64,000 nt of DNA. Origin: Anaeromicropila herbilytica (lineage in GTDB: Bacteria > Bacillota > Clostridia > Lachnospirales > Lachnospiraceae). The translations under genes and the position numbers were made by a program. Shown here piece after piece: positions 41,793-50,836 of this stretch. Below the pieces are notes generated by a model that saw only the letters and a list, made by a program, of their open reading frames with translations, had not been told where the DNA came from and searched no databases. The stretch lies in assembly GCF_016591975.1 (NCBI RefSeq), contig NZ_AP024169.1:1199501-1263500 (forward strand), written 5' to 3'. The stretch's first letter is position 1. Every line of letters starts with the position of its first letter.

Positions 41793-43598
41793 ATGAAATT
41801 AATTGAGTTAAAATGTCCAAATTGTGGTGGCAGTTTGGATCTTGCTAAAAATGGATATGCACGATGCTCATTTTGTGGACAGATTATCGCTCTAGATGAT
41901 GAACCAAACACAAATATTAATATAAATATTGTAAAAGATAAACAAGCAAAAACAAATAACATTTCAGCTTCAAAATTGATTATGATAATTGGAAGCATAG
42001 TAGTATTAATGCTTGTAGGGATATTGTTTGTTACATCGAAGAATAACAATAATCTAGAAGCAGATTCGGATGGCTTAACGAATAAAAACGGAGAATGCAA
42101 TCAATTGTTTCTATCAGATGTCTTCCAAAAAGATTATAAATCAATAACACAAAAAGAAAAGAACAGAATTAAATACGTAAGTGTTGGTATTAAGGAAGGT
42201 CATTATATCTACGAATATAGTTTTCAGGACTATAGTAAATATAGTAATGAAGAAGAATTCCGTAATACCACGAAAACTTGGACAATTGATATAAAAGGCC
42301 TTCCATGGAGTAGTGATTTTACCGATTTTAAAGGAATAACACGCTTTGATTATAAATTAGGCATATCACAGATCAGATTCTCAAAAGACTGCAAATTAAA
42401 ATATGTTACTTGTTCAGGTAGCTTAAAGGATTTGCAGAAGTCAATACCTGTATCACAGATAGAAGTGTTGGTAATAAATGCATATGGAGAAACATTAGAT
42501 GGAATAGAGAAATTTGCTAACCTTACTAGCTTAACTGTGAATTCTGGTGAGATTTCTGATATTAGTAAATTAACAAACTGCCATAACCTTAAAAATCTGA
42601 ATTTGAATTTAGATCAATTATCCGATTTTGGTGCTTTGAGCAAATTGACACAATTAGAAGAATTAACATTATCTTGTTATGAATTAAGAACACTTGATTT
42701 TGTTGAAGGTATGGAAGATTTAAAATCTTTAAATATTGTTGGTGGCGAATTATATGATGTTGCATCTTTAAAAGGTTTAAAAAATTTAAAGACATTAAAC
42801 CTCGATGCTGATTTTGAAAGTCAGAATTTTGAAGTTATTGGTACATTAACCAATCTAGAATCTCTTGGCATAAGTGAAAATAATAAAAATATGGATTATC
42901 TTAAAAAGTTAAAGAATATTAAGAGGCTCAAAGTATCAGGTCTGGAAGACTTTAGTTTATTGACACCAATGAAGAATCTAGAAGAATTAAAATTATATAA
43001 TTGTAAGTATGATAATGCTTATTTATTAAGTGAGAATAAGAAACTGCGATCACTAACGATTAATCATGGTTTTGGAATTGATATCTTGGATTTTAGTTTT
43101 CTATCTGGTGTCAAAACGTTACAAGAGTTTAAAATATATGGTGATGATTTTATTCCAAAAGAATGTCAAAATTTAGAGACTGTGTTAGAAATTCCTTCAC
43201 TAGAAACGGTAAAAATATATGGCTTTGATATAACTATGAATCTAGAGAACATCAAGACAAATAAATCATTAAAAACCCTTGATTTACGGATCGTTTCCAT
43301 TGCTAGTAAGGAAGCAACAGGAAAGAAAGAGAAGCTGGATATTAGTAAAGCTCTTGAGTTTGTAAAGAATTTTCCTAACTTAGAAGTAGTTAACGTTACA
43401 AGTAGTAAATTAAAATCCATAGAATGGGTGAAATACTTAAAAGAATTACATGTATTAGATGTAACCGATAATTATATTTCCGATTTTTCTGTTTTAAATA
43501 AACTAAGTAAATTGGAACGGTTAGTTTGTTCCCAAAATGCGAATACAAATGTAAAGCTTGATAATGATAAAGTAGAAATAATAGGTATTGAGAAATAA
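41793..43598 (+). CDS. Zinc-ribbon, TM and leucine-rich-repeat surface protein
   Basis: The 601-residue protein starts with a zinc ribbon CPNCGGSLDL with CSFCGQ (residues 8-30), an acidic linker, NINIVKDK and one membrane helix at about 65-85. Beyond it come about 120 residues without repeats and then some twelve leucine-rich repeats of about 22 residues from residue 230 (LTSLTVNSGEISDISKLTNC, LKNLNLNLDQLSDFGALSKL and so on). With the ribbon inside, the repeats would face outward and could bind a protein or sugar. The ribosome site is weak (GATGGA). It follows the small zinc-ribbon gene by 42 bases. Confidence 0.8.
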   Translation: MKLIELKCPNCGGSLDLAKNGYARCSFCGQIIALDDEPNTNININIVKDKQAKTNNISASKLIMIIGSIVVLMLVGILFVTSKNNNNLEADSDGLTNKNGECNQLFLSDVFQKDYKSITQKEKNRIKYVSVGIKEGHYIYEYSFQDYSKYSNEEEFRNTTKTWTIDIKGLPWSSDFTDFKGITRFDYKLGISQIRFSKDCKLKYVTCSGSLKDLQKSIPVSQIEVLVINAYGETLDGIEKFANLTSLTVNSGEISDISKLTNCHNLKNLNLNLDQLSDFGALSKLTQLEELTLSCYELRTLDFVEGMEDLKSLNIVGGELYDVASLKGLKNLKTLNLDADFESQNFEVIGTLTNLESLGISENNKNMDYLKKLKNIKRLKVSGLEDFSLLTPMKNLEELKLYNCKYDNAYLLSENKKLRSLTINHGFGIDILDFSFLSGVKTLQEFKIYGDDFIPKECQNLETVLEIPSLETVKIYGFDITMNLENIKTNKSLKTLDLRIVSIASKEATGKKEKLDISKALEFVKNFPNLEVVNVTSSKLKSIEWVKYLKELHVLDVTDNYISDFSVLNKLSKLERLVCSQNANTNVKLDNDKVEIIGIEK

Positions 43599-43907
43599 AA
43601 ATGATGTTGTTCAAGTTTTGTAGCTTTTGCAACATACTTTTATGATATTTAATTGTATGATAAATATAAATTAATTTCTTGTATTGTTTGTTAAAGATAT
43701 AGAAATAATAACTATGTTTCATGAGTCTTAATAATCGGGAAATCAATGAATATAAGTCAAGTACATTATGCAAAGGGCTTTTAAAGAAAAAAGAATAATA
43801 AAATTACATAATATATATAGAAGTTTAAAGTTAGAAAAGCGCCTTAGAAATGCTACTGTAAATGATATATTCAATAATTTATATTATAATATGAAAGGAT
43901 GAAACAG
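43599..43907. other. Intergenic stretch without recognised gene
   Basis: About 300 bases of A+T-rich sequence. No frame with a ribosome site, RNA fold or repeat is evident; only weak TATAAT-like strings, such as TTATAATATG just before the ferredoxin gene, are seen. Confidence 0.5.
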
Positions 43908-44096
43908 ATGAAAGCAAAAATTGATAGAGATGGTTGTATTATGTGTGGGCTTTGTACTTCTATATGTCCAGAGGTATTTCGTATGGGTGAGGATGGCCCA
44001 GCTGAGGTGTATGTTGATACTATCCCAATGGATAATGAAAATTCTGCAATAGAAGCATGTGACGGATGTCCTGTATCTGTTATAACAGTTGAATAA
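43908..44096 (+). CDS. Small single-cluster ferredoxin
   Basis: ATG at 43908 is preferred because AAAGG lies 9 bases upstream, while the ATG at 43899 touches that site. The 62-residue protein has CIMCGLCTSICPE near the N-terminus and CDGCPVSVI near the C-terminus, giving the four ligands of one [4Fe-4S] cluster and the usual small ferredoxin length. It is acidic and cytoplasmic. It precedes the sulfite-reductase-like gene by 58 bases and is its likely electron donor. Confidence 0.9.
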   Translation: MKAKIDRDGCIMCGLCTSICPEVFRMGEDGPAEVYVDTIPMDNENSAIEACDGCPVSVITVE

Positions 44097-44154
44097 GAAT
44101 AAACTATATTATAGTTAATTATGGTAACTAGGCAATAAGAAGAGAGGTGAATGA

Positions 44155-44850
44155 ATGAGTGATCCAAGTTTTGCAGTACTTCAAAAAGTGCGTAACGGCG
44201 AGAGAACATTTGGTATAACACCTAGAATCCCTGGAGGGTTTATTTCGCCACAAGATTTAATGAAGATTGCGCAAGTTGCAGAGAAATATAAGGGACAAAT
44301 TAAAATCACTTCGGGTCAGCGCATATCGATACTTCGTATAAAACCAGAGGATGTTGAAAATGCGTGGAAGGACTTAGGTATGGAGCCAGGAGTGAGATCC
44401 TCCTATTCAGTTAAAAATGTAGAAATTTGTCCAGCTGCGTTTTGCAAAAGAGCGAAACAAAATTCAGTGAAATTGGGTTTGCGACTTGAAAAAAAATATT
44501 ATGGAAGAACGGCACCGAATCGAACAAAAATTGGCGTAACTGGGTGCTTGAACGCATGTACAAGTGCAAATAGTAAGGATATTGCAATTCTTGCGAACCA
44601 GGAGGGCTATATCATTCGGGTAGGTGGAAGTGCTGGTTTTTATCCAAGATTACCAGATGAAGTTGCAACAGGATTAACAGAAGATCAGGCTGAGAAGATG
44701 GTAGACTCTATTTTTGAATACTATTCAGAAAACGCTGAAATGGGAGACAAACTTGGGCCTTTTATTGATCGAATTGGATTTAATATATTTTTGGAAGGTA
44801 CTATGCAAATATATAATAAGAAAGAAGAAATCGAAGAGCCACGTAAATAG
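44155..44850 (+). CDS. Small nitrite/sulfite-reductase-like protein
   Basis: The 231-residue protein matches one half of sulfite/nitrite reductases: the ferredoxin-like front part GERTFGITPRIPGGFISPQDL, the siroheme-binding KITSGQRISILRI, and a cluster region with CPAAFCKRA and GCLNACTSANSKD followed by RVGGSAGFYPR. It is less than half the length of assimilatory enzymes and resembles the minimal reductases of anaerobes that may act on sulfite, nitrite or serve another siroheme chemistry. GAGAGGTG precedes ATG. It ends at a strong terminator and follows a ferredoxin gene. Confidence 0.85.
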   Translation: MSDPSFAVLQKVRNGERTFGITPRIPGGFISPQDLMKIAQVAEKYKGQIKITSGQRISILRIKPEDVENAWKDLGMEPGVRSSYSVKNVEICPAAFCKRAKQNSVKLGLRLEKKYYGRTAPNRTKIGVTGCLNACTSANSKDIAILANQEGYIIRVGGSAGFYPRLPDEVATGLTEDQAEKMVDSIFEYYSENAEMGDKLGPFIDRIGFNIFLEGTMQIYNKKEEIEEPRK

Positions 44851-44880
44851 GAAAAATAATTTTATATTAATAACGTTAAC

Positions 44881-44918
44881 AAAAAAGAAGTTGTTTAAAG
44901 AAAACAACTTCTTTTTTG
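44881..44918 (+). terminator. Terminator after sulfite-reductase-like gene
   Basis: AAAAAAGAAGTTGTTT pairs with AAACAACTTCTTTTTT around a four-base loop, with a T run on the plus strand and A run on the left, so it may serve both directions. Confidence 0.88.
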
Positions 44919-44975
44919 TGTTGAAGGCATAACTTAATGATGGTGTTTCACATACATGAACAGCTTGTCACCTTA

Positions 44976-46763
44976 TTACTCTCTCAGATAACGCCAGAGT
45001 GTAGTACGACTGATCTGCAGCTGCTTAGCGGTGAGACTTTGATTGCCGTGGTTGACTGCCACGGCTTTTTTTATTATATCTCTAGTGATTTCTTCCAGAG
45101 GTCTTGTAAGGTCCATGGAAGTCTCTACAGGAGATGTATTGGTGCCGTTGATAGAGGAACGTTCCTTATCCAGAAGAATGGCCACAGAATTGCTAGTAAT
45201 GTAAGGTGTAATCGTCAGAACTGCAAGCTCTCTGGTTAGACGTTTAAATTGTGTATAATTCTGTGGCCAATCATATTGCATTAGCATTTCCATGGCTTTG
45301 GGTTCAAAGCCTGCAAGTTGCTTGCCTAGGGACACATTCAAAGTGGATAGGTAGATACTTGACAGTGTAGGAAGCTCCTGAATCCTTTCCCGCAAAGTTG
45401 GTAGGCAGATGGTCAAGCAGGATAGGCGTGTGACAAAGTCTTGACCTTCAGGAGGAAGAAGGGAATCCCTCTGACTAATGCACGAGAAGATCACCCGGTT
45501 ACGGCGGTGAAGGTTGGTATCAATGATGGTGGAAAGCAGTTGATGGCTTCGTTCAGGATCTAGAGCTTCTATACTTTTAAAATAAATTGTATTATTGTTG
45601 TCATTAAAAGGAGAATTATAGTGGTTGGTCAGATAGGTCCAGCCTTTGTCCGTTAGTTGACTACAGTCAATGGTAACCATAGGATTGGACTGAAGAGTAC
45701 TCTGTGTATAAAGAACCCTAGCAATCTGATCTTTACCCGTACCATTTTCTCCAATGATCATGACAGGAAAGGAGCTCTGGCTTATCTGATTAATGGAATC
45801 AGCAAGGTCACCCATCGCACCTGTGATTCTATAGAAGCTATTGAAAAAGTGCTCCTCAGCTTCCTTTTTATTTGAAAATCGAATTCCATATTTTCCAGGG
45901 GTAATTGGAATTTTGGAGTCAGTAAAATAGAATATCACGTACTGTTGTCCTTCGTAAGGGAGCGTGCAACCGACTATGGAGAAAAGGGTTCCTTCAATAT
46001 TATGGAATATTTTATGACTATCCAAGGATTTTACATTAGGGAGTTCCTGGCGTAGAAAATCATAAACCTCAGTCTCGTTTTTCTTATCCCAAGTGGAAAA
46101 ATAAATATTCTCCTCAGAATCAAAAATAACCGTATAATTCCCGGAGTTCTTTAATACTTCTTTTATAAATTGATTCTCCCTGTGGACTTTCATATGCGTT
46201 GTGCTAATTTTTACCGCTTGGTTAAAGGCATCCTCAATACTTTCTGCACCAGAGGTAATAAGGATAGCGTTGAGGCCTAGGAGCTTGGCCTCTGTGTGGG
46301 AAATCATATCGCAGACTACCATATGGTAACCTTGAATCTTAAGCTTAGTAAGTAGTGGACGCACTTCTGCTGCTGAATGAACGGTGAAAATATCTACACG
46401 ATACTGAAGTAGGTCGCAGAGTAGATGAGCGCTGCTTGTGATATTTGAAAACCCAATGATTGCGTAGCGTTCCTGATAATTCTCCGCTAGTTTAATTGCT
46501 CGTAGAATGTCGTAGACCGACAGGGATATTTCCACTACAGGGACCTCTGTTATCTCCTCAATCAAACGGGCTGTTCCACCTCTGGATATAATAACATCGT
46601 AGTTCTCTTCTATATGTCGATTAACTAATTCTTTTCCATAGGATAGATCACCTACATATGCATCTAATTTCATGTCCGTCCTATTCTTTGCCAGCCTCTC
46701 TATAGCGGTTTTCATGGCTTCATAAGGTGCTATTCCTAATACTTTAATCTTACCATTCTCCAT
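44976..46763 (-). CDS. PrpR-type AAA+ transcriptional activator without clear GAFTGA
   Basis: The 595-residue protein has an N-terminal PrpR_N sensor domain (VISRGGTARLIEEITEVPVVEI, AHLLCDLL, VVCDMISHTEAKLLGL), a middle region, an AAA+ domain with Walker A GENGTGKD near residue 336 and arginine-finger region TLRERIQELP, and a C-terminal Fis-like helix-turn-helix ending QLQISRTTLWRYL. The sigma-54 contact loop GAFTGA is not visible where expected; the segment reads HYNSPFNDNNNTIYF. No -24/-12 sigma-54 promoter is seen in the divergent intergenic region. It probably controls the sugar-acid operon. Confidence 0.82.
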   Translation of the reverse strand: MENGKIKVLGIAPYEAMKTAIERLAKNRTDMKLDAYVGDLSYGKELVNRHIEENYDVIISRGGTARLIEEITEVPVVEISLSVYDILRAIKLAENYQERYAIIGFSNITSSAHLLCDLLQYRVDIFTVHSAAEVRPLLTKLKIQGYHMVVCDMISHTEAKLLGLNAILITSGAESIEDAFNQAVKISTTHMKVHRENQFIKEVLKNSGNYTVIFDSEENIYFSTWDKKNETEVYDFLRQELPNVKSLDSHKIFHNIEGTLFSIVGCTLPYEGQQYVIFYFTDSKIPITPGKYGIRFSNKKEAEEHFFNSFYRITGAMGDLADSINQISQSSFPVMIIGENGTGKDQIARVLYTQSTLQSNPMVTIDCSQLTDKGWTYLTNHYNSPFNDNNNTIYFKSIEALDPERSHQLLSTIIDTNLHRRNRVIFSCISQRDSLLPPEGQDFVTRLSCLTICLPTLRERIQELPTLSSIYLSTLNVSLGKQLAGFEPKAMEMLMQYDWPQNYTQFKRLTRELAVLTITPYITSNSVAILLDKERSSINGTNTSPVETSMDLTRPLEEITRDIIKKAVAVNHGNQSLTAKQLQISRTTLWRYLRE

Positions 46764-47016
46764 ATATAACCTCTCTTTCTAACCCTTTTTAGGGGGAACC
46801 TTTGCTTGTAACTGCGTAAGCTGTTTAATATATAAACAATGTACTATATATGAACAAATATTTCAACATAAAAATACACAATGTACTATAATGAAACATA
46901 TTATAAGACAAACTTAATTGTTTATTCATTAAAAAATGTATAAAATAATAAATGTAAAGAAGAAATAAAGAATAAAAAGTTTAATTGTTTAAATATGAAA
47001 ATAAGGCGGTGAGAAT
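46764..47016. promoter_or_regulatory. Divergent control region with paired direct repeats
   Basis: ACAATGTACTATA occurs at 46836-46848 and again at 46878-46890, 42 bases apart, close to four helical turns. TTAATTGTTTA occurs at 46914-46924 and 46981-46991. TGTTTAATATATAAACA near 46822-46838 is an inverted repeat overlapping the first direct repeat. The cluster lies between the regulator and its likely target operon and looks like binding sites for a dimeric activator. Confidence 0.6.
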
Positions 47017-48300
47017 TTGATAACTCTATTGATAATTGCCGATGACTTTACCGGAGCACTAGATACAGGGGTTCAATTTGCAGCAAGTGGAGCAAATACT
47101 AGAGTAGTGACAAGTGCAAATTATGACTTAAACCAAGTGGATTCAGAAGTTCAGGTTCTGGTAATGGATGCGGAAACAAGACACTTAAGCCCTAGGGAAG
47201 CTTATGATATTGTATACGATATTACCAAAAGAGCCATCGAACAGAAAATCCCATATCTTTATAAAAAGACGGATTCTGCCTTAAGAGGAAATATCGGAAG
47301 TGAACTGACAGCCATGCTTTCGGCAACAGGAGAAAGAACTCTTTCCTTTCTTCCAGCCTTTCCTAAGATGAAGCGTTGGACCAAAGAGGGAATCCATTAC
47401 ATCGATGATGTCCCAGTAAGTGAGAGCGTATTTGGAAAGGACCCTTTTGAGCCGGTGACTTGCTCTTATATTCCACAGATAATCGGAATTCAGAGTGAGG
47501 TAAAGGTAAGTATCAGAACTGATAGTAATAGACACTTATCGGAGAAAAAATATAGTAAAGAGACTCAAACGGAGCCAGAGCTTCTAGTGTGGGATGCCAA
47601 AACAGACGAAGAGCTTGAGACTTTGGGACAATATCTATATGATACAGATCAGATGCACCTGACTGCAGGTTGCGCAGGATTTGCCACAGTACTACCGAAA
47701 CTGCTTGGACTAGAGAGAGTTAGCAGACAGAACATAAATTTGATTCCTAATTTGTTAGTGATCTGTGGTAGTGTGAATCCGATAACTGCTGCTCAACTAG
47801 ACTACGCTGAGAAGAATGGATTCTTAAGGATTCGATTGAAACCTGAGGAAAGACTGGATCAGGAATTCTGGACTAGCTCACATGGACAGGAAAAGCTTTC
47901 CCAGTGGAAAGATCTTTTAACAACACATTCCTGTGTGATTCTAGACAGTAATGATCTACCAGGACGAGAGGATACAAAAGATTATGCAAAAGCTCACGGA
48001 TTGAGTCTTGATGAGATTCGGATGCGGATTGCAGTATCTTATGGCTATATTTTAAAATACCTTCTAGAAAGTGGTCTTCAAAGTACTCTTATGATTACAG
48101 GAGGAGACACACTACTTGGTTGTATGGAGAACTTGGGAGTGAGAGAAATGGAGCCAATCTGTGAACTGGCACCAGGGACTGTTTTGTCTAATTTTTCACT
48201 TGGAGAGAAAAGAAATCAGGTAATTTCTAAATCTGGCGGCTTTGGACAGGAGACGTTACTAGTAGATCTAGCATGTAAAATCTCCAGTACCACGATATAG
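47017..48300 (+). CDS. Four-carbon acid sugar kinase family protein (DUF1537)
   Basis: TTG at 47017 is set by GGCGGTGAGA upstream. The 427-residue protein opens LLIIADDFTGALDTGVQFA, the substrate-binding loop of DUF1537 kinases, has KKTDSALRGNIGSEL, and ends with the nucleotide-binding domain SGLQSTLMITGGDTL and LAPGTVLSNFSLG. Characterised members (OtnK, DtnK, LtnK types) phosphorylate threonate or erythronate at O4. The PdxA2 gene in the same operon would oxidise that product. It is the first gene of the operon, facing the PrpR-type regulator. Confidence 0.9.
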   Translation: MITLLIIADDFTGALDTGVQFAASGANTRVVTSANYDLNQVDSEVQVLVMDAETRHLSPREAYDIVYDITKRAIEQKIPYLYKKTDSALRGNIGSELTAMLSATGERTLSFLPAFPKMKRWTKEGIHYIDDVPVSESVFGKDPFEPVTCSYIPQIIGIQSEVKVSIRTDSNRHLSEKKYSKETQTEPELLVWDAKTDEELETLGQYLYDTDQMHLTAGCAGFATVLPKLLGLERVSRQNINLIPNLLVICGSVNPITAAQLDYAEKNGFLRIRLKPEERLDQEFWTSSHGQEKLSQWKDLLTTHSCVILDSNDLPGREDTKDYAKAHGLSLDEIRMRIAVSYGYILKYLLESGLQSTLMITGGDTLLGCMENLGVREMEPICELAPGTVLSNFSLGEKRNQVISKSGGFGQETLLVDLACKISSTTI

Positions 48301-48353
48301 AAACTAATAATATTTAAGTTTTGATAAATAATAAAAATTAGGAGGACAATAAT

Positions 48354-49514
48354 ATGCAATATGCAAAACTACAAGGATTGACTTGGGATGGAACTATCTA
48401 CCAAAATGATGATATGGGAACACTAGAAGCACTACTTCCTACTGGCGGATATCCAACCGCTCATTCACCAGCAATGTTAGAGTTACCTAATGGCGATTTT
48501 ATATGCTGTTGGTTTGCAGGTACTTATGAGGGAAGTGCAGATATTCGTATCATCTGTTCTATCTTACCTAAGGATGGGCTGGCTTGGTTGCCACCAGTTG
48601 ATATTTCTAGCGACACTACTCGCAGTGAACAGAATCCTTCCTTATTTTACGGACCTGATAATGCTGTATGGGCTATGTATACTGCACAGTTAGACCGTCA
48701 AGCGGGTAAGGACAACATGCAATACACAGCTGTGGTTCGTTGTCAAAAGAGCACCGATGGTGGAAAGACTTGGGGAGCCTATGAGACTGTTTTCCCAGAG
48801 GAGGGAACCTTCTGCCGTCAACCAATTCAAGTTTTATCTAACGGACGTTGGATATTCTCTAACTGGTTATGTACTGATTCAGTAGACGGGTTATCTGGTG
48901 ATCCAACCGCATTTCGTATCTCGGATGACGAGGGTAAGACATGGAAAATGGTAATGATGCCTAAGAGTAATGGTCATGTTCATGCCAACGTTGTAGAGCT
49001 AGAAAATGGACATCTTGTTGCTTTTATGCGTAACCGAGAGGCTTATCGTATTCACCGTAGCGAATCTTTTGACTGGGGTGAAACATGGAGCGTGCCAGCA
49101 CCAACTCCACTTCCTAACAACAATTCTAGTATCAGTGCACTACGTTTACAGAGTGGTCGTATTGCAATTGCTTACAATCCAACTTGTACGAAAGATCCAC
49201 AGCCTGGTAAGGCTGCATGGCCAGGACTTCGTTGTCCAGTAGCAGTGGCTCTATCAGAAGATGGAGGTTTAACATTCCCTATTGTTCGCTGGATGGAAAG
49301 AGGCGAGGGCTTCATGGGTGATGAGAACAAGACCAACAATCGTCAGTACGAATATCCATATTTGATGCAATCCTCTGACGGAGCACTTCATTTGACTTAC
49401 GCGTCCCACACTCGAAAAGGAGTGAAATATGTTCGTTTTACTGAGCAGGACGTGCTCGGAGAAAAAAGAGAGAGTGTTGGACTTTATAACCCTACAGCTG
49501 CTCAGATACGCTAA
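48354..49514 (+). CDS. Sialidase-like BNR-repeat protein, cytoplasmic
   Basis: The 386-residue propeller has Asp boxes STDGGKTWG and SDDEGKTWK and a third in SEDGGLTFP, with the early GGYPTAHSPAMLELPNGDF and SEQNPSLFY-type strands of the exo-sialidase/BNR superfamily. There is no signal peptide, so it acts inside the cell. Arg residues at strand ends (CRQPI, AFMRNREAYRIHRS) could bind a carboxylate. True sialidase activity is doubtful without the arginine triad being verified. AGGAGG precedes ATG. In this operon it may release or rearrange an imported acidic sugar; that is inference. Confidence 0.82.
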   Translation: MQYAKLQGLTWDGTIYQNDDMGTLEALLPTGGYPTAHSPAMLELPNGDFICCWFAGTYEGSADIRIICSILPKDGLAWLPPVDISSDTTRSEQNPSLFYGPDNAVWAMYTAQLDRQAGKDNMQYTAVVRCQKSTDGGKTWGAYETVFPEEGTFCRQPIQVLSNGRWIFSNWLCTDSVDGLSGDPTAFRISDDEGKTWKMVMMPKSNGHVHANVVELENGHLVAFMRNREAYRIHRSESFDWGETWSVPAPTPLPNNNSSISALRLQSGRIAIAYNPTCTKDPQPGKAAWPGLRCPVAVALSEDGGLTFPIVRWMERGEGFMGDENKTNNRQYEYPYLMQSSDGALHLTYASHTRKGVKYVRFTEQDVLGEKRESVGLYNPTAAQIR

Positions 49515-49535
49515 GAGAAAAGGAAGGACTTAGAT

Positions 49536-50696
49536 ATGTTAAAAACTTATAATATCAAAATGCCCCATGCTGTATATGGTGGGGAAAATACCATAGAGAA
49601 CATTACTACCATACTTAAGAACGGAAACGTTAAGCGAGTAGCTTTATTTACAGATAAGGGAATAGAAGATTGCGGTCTGCTATCTCTGACAGAGGAAGCA
49701 ATAAAGGCAGCAGAGGTTGATTATTATGTATTAAATGACCTACCACCAGAACCAACTTATACTGATGTGCAGAAGCTAGTAGATCAATTCAAAGCCAGTG
49801 GAGCAGATATGATAGTGGCTTGCGGTGGCGGTAGTGTAATGGATACAGCAAAGCTCGCTAGTGTACTAGTTACTGATGAATATGGAGTTAAAGAGCTATT
49901 AGATGATCCTGGTTTGGCTCGTAAGTGTGTTCCTATTGTACTTATTCCTACCACTGCTGGTACTGGAGCTGAGGTAACTCCTAACGCTATTGTAGGTGTT
50001 CCAGAAAAAGAGCTGAAAATTGGAATTGTTAATGAAAATATGATTGCAGACTATGTAATATTGGATGCTAGAATGATTAAGAACCTACCACGTAAAATTG
50101 CGGCAGCCACTGGTGTTGATGCTCTGGCTCATTGTGTAGAATGCTACACTAGCAAAAAGGCTAACGCTTTCAGTGATTTGTATGCACTTGAGGGTCTAGA
50201 TCTTATCTTGAATAATATCATGGCTGCTTGCGACGATCCAGAAGCAATGGAAGCAAAGAATCGAATGCAGATCGCAGCTTACTATGGTGGATTAGCAATC
50301 ACCGCATCAGGAACAACTGCTGTTCATGCGCTAAGCTATCCTCTTGGTGGAAAGTATCACATCTCCCATGGTGTGTCCAATGCTATCATGTTGGCACCAG
50401 TTATGCGTTTTAACGAACCATTATGTAGGGATAAATTTGCTGCCATCTATGATCGATGCGTCCATACAGATCAAAATTGCACTACAACAGAGGAAAAGAG
50501 CGCTTATATTCTTGCATGGATGGAGAAAATCGTTAAGGATCTAGACATTCCTACTAATCTAAGGGAGTTCGGAGTTGCTGAAGAAGATCTTGATGGATTA
50601 GTAGATGCAGGAATGCAGGTTCAACGTCTGTTAGTGAACAATATGAGAGAAGTTACCCCTGCTGATGCAAGGGCTTTGTATCAGGAAATAATGTAA
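49536..50696 (+). CDS. Iron-containing alcohol dehydrogenase family protein
   Basis: The 386-residue protein has the family III dehydrogenase features: ACGGGSVMDTAK (nucleotide loop), LIPTTAGTGAEVT, and the metal site Asp/His set in TGVDALAHCVECYTS and HALSYPLGGKYHISHG. It probably oxidises or reduces a hydroxyl or aldehyde intermediate of the sugar-acid pathway using NAD(P)H. It follows the BNR gene by 21 bases. AAGGAAGG precedes ATG. The substrate cannot be read from sequence. Confidence 0.92.
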   Translation: MLKTYNIKMPHAVYGGENTIENITTILKNGNVKRVALFTDKGIEDCGLLSLTEEAIKAAEVDYYVLNDLPPEPTYTDVQKLVDQFKASGADMIVACGGGSVMDTAKLASVLVTDEYGVKELLDDPGLARKCVPIVLIPTTAGTGAEVTPNAIVGVPEKELKIGIVNENMIADYVILDARMIKNLPRKIAAATGVDALAHCVECYTSKKANAFSDLYALEGLDLILNNIMAACDDPEAMEAKNRMQIAAYYGGLAITASGTTAVHALSYPLGGKYHISHGVSNAIMLAPVMRFNEPLCRDKFAAIYDRCVHTDQNCTTTEEKSAYILAWMEKIVKDLDIPTNLREFGVAEEDLDGLVDAGMQVQRLLVNNMREVTPADARALYQEIM

Positions 50697-50836
50697 TAAA
50701 AGACAATCATAATGTGCCAGCATATCACTTAAATAATAGCTTATCAGTATATATTGGAACATTATGAATGTTTTAGATAATTAGGTTTATAGGTTACCTT
50801 TATTAACCCAAATGTAATATATAAGGAGAATGCCAG

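Noticed and set aside
46764..47016. Sigma-54 promoter for the sugar-acid operon
   Set aside because: No GG-N10-GC type -24/-12 pair is present in the divergent region, and the regulator lacks a clear GAFTGA loop.
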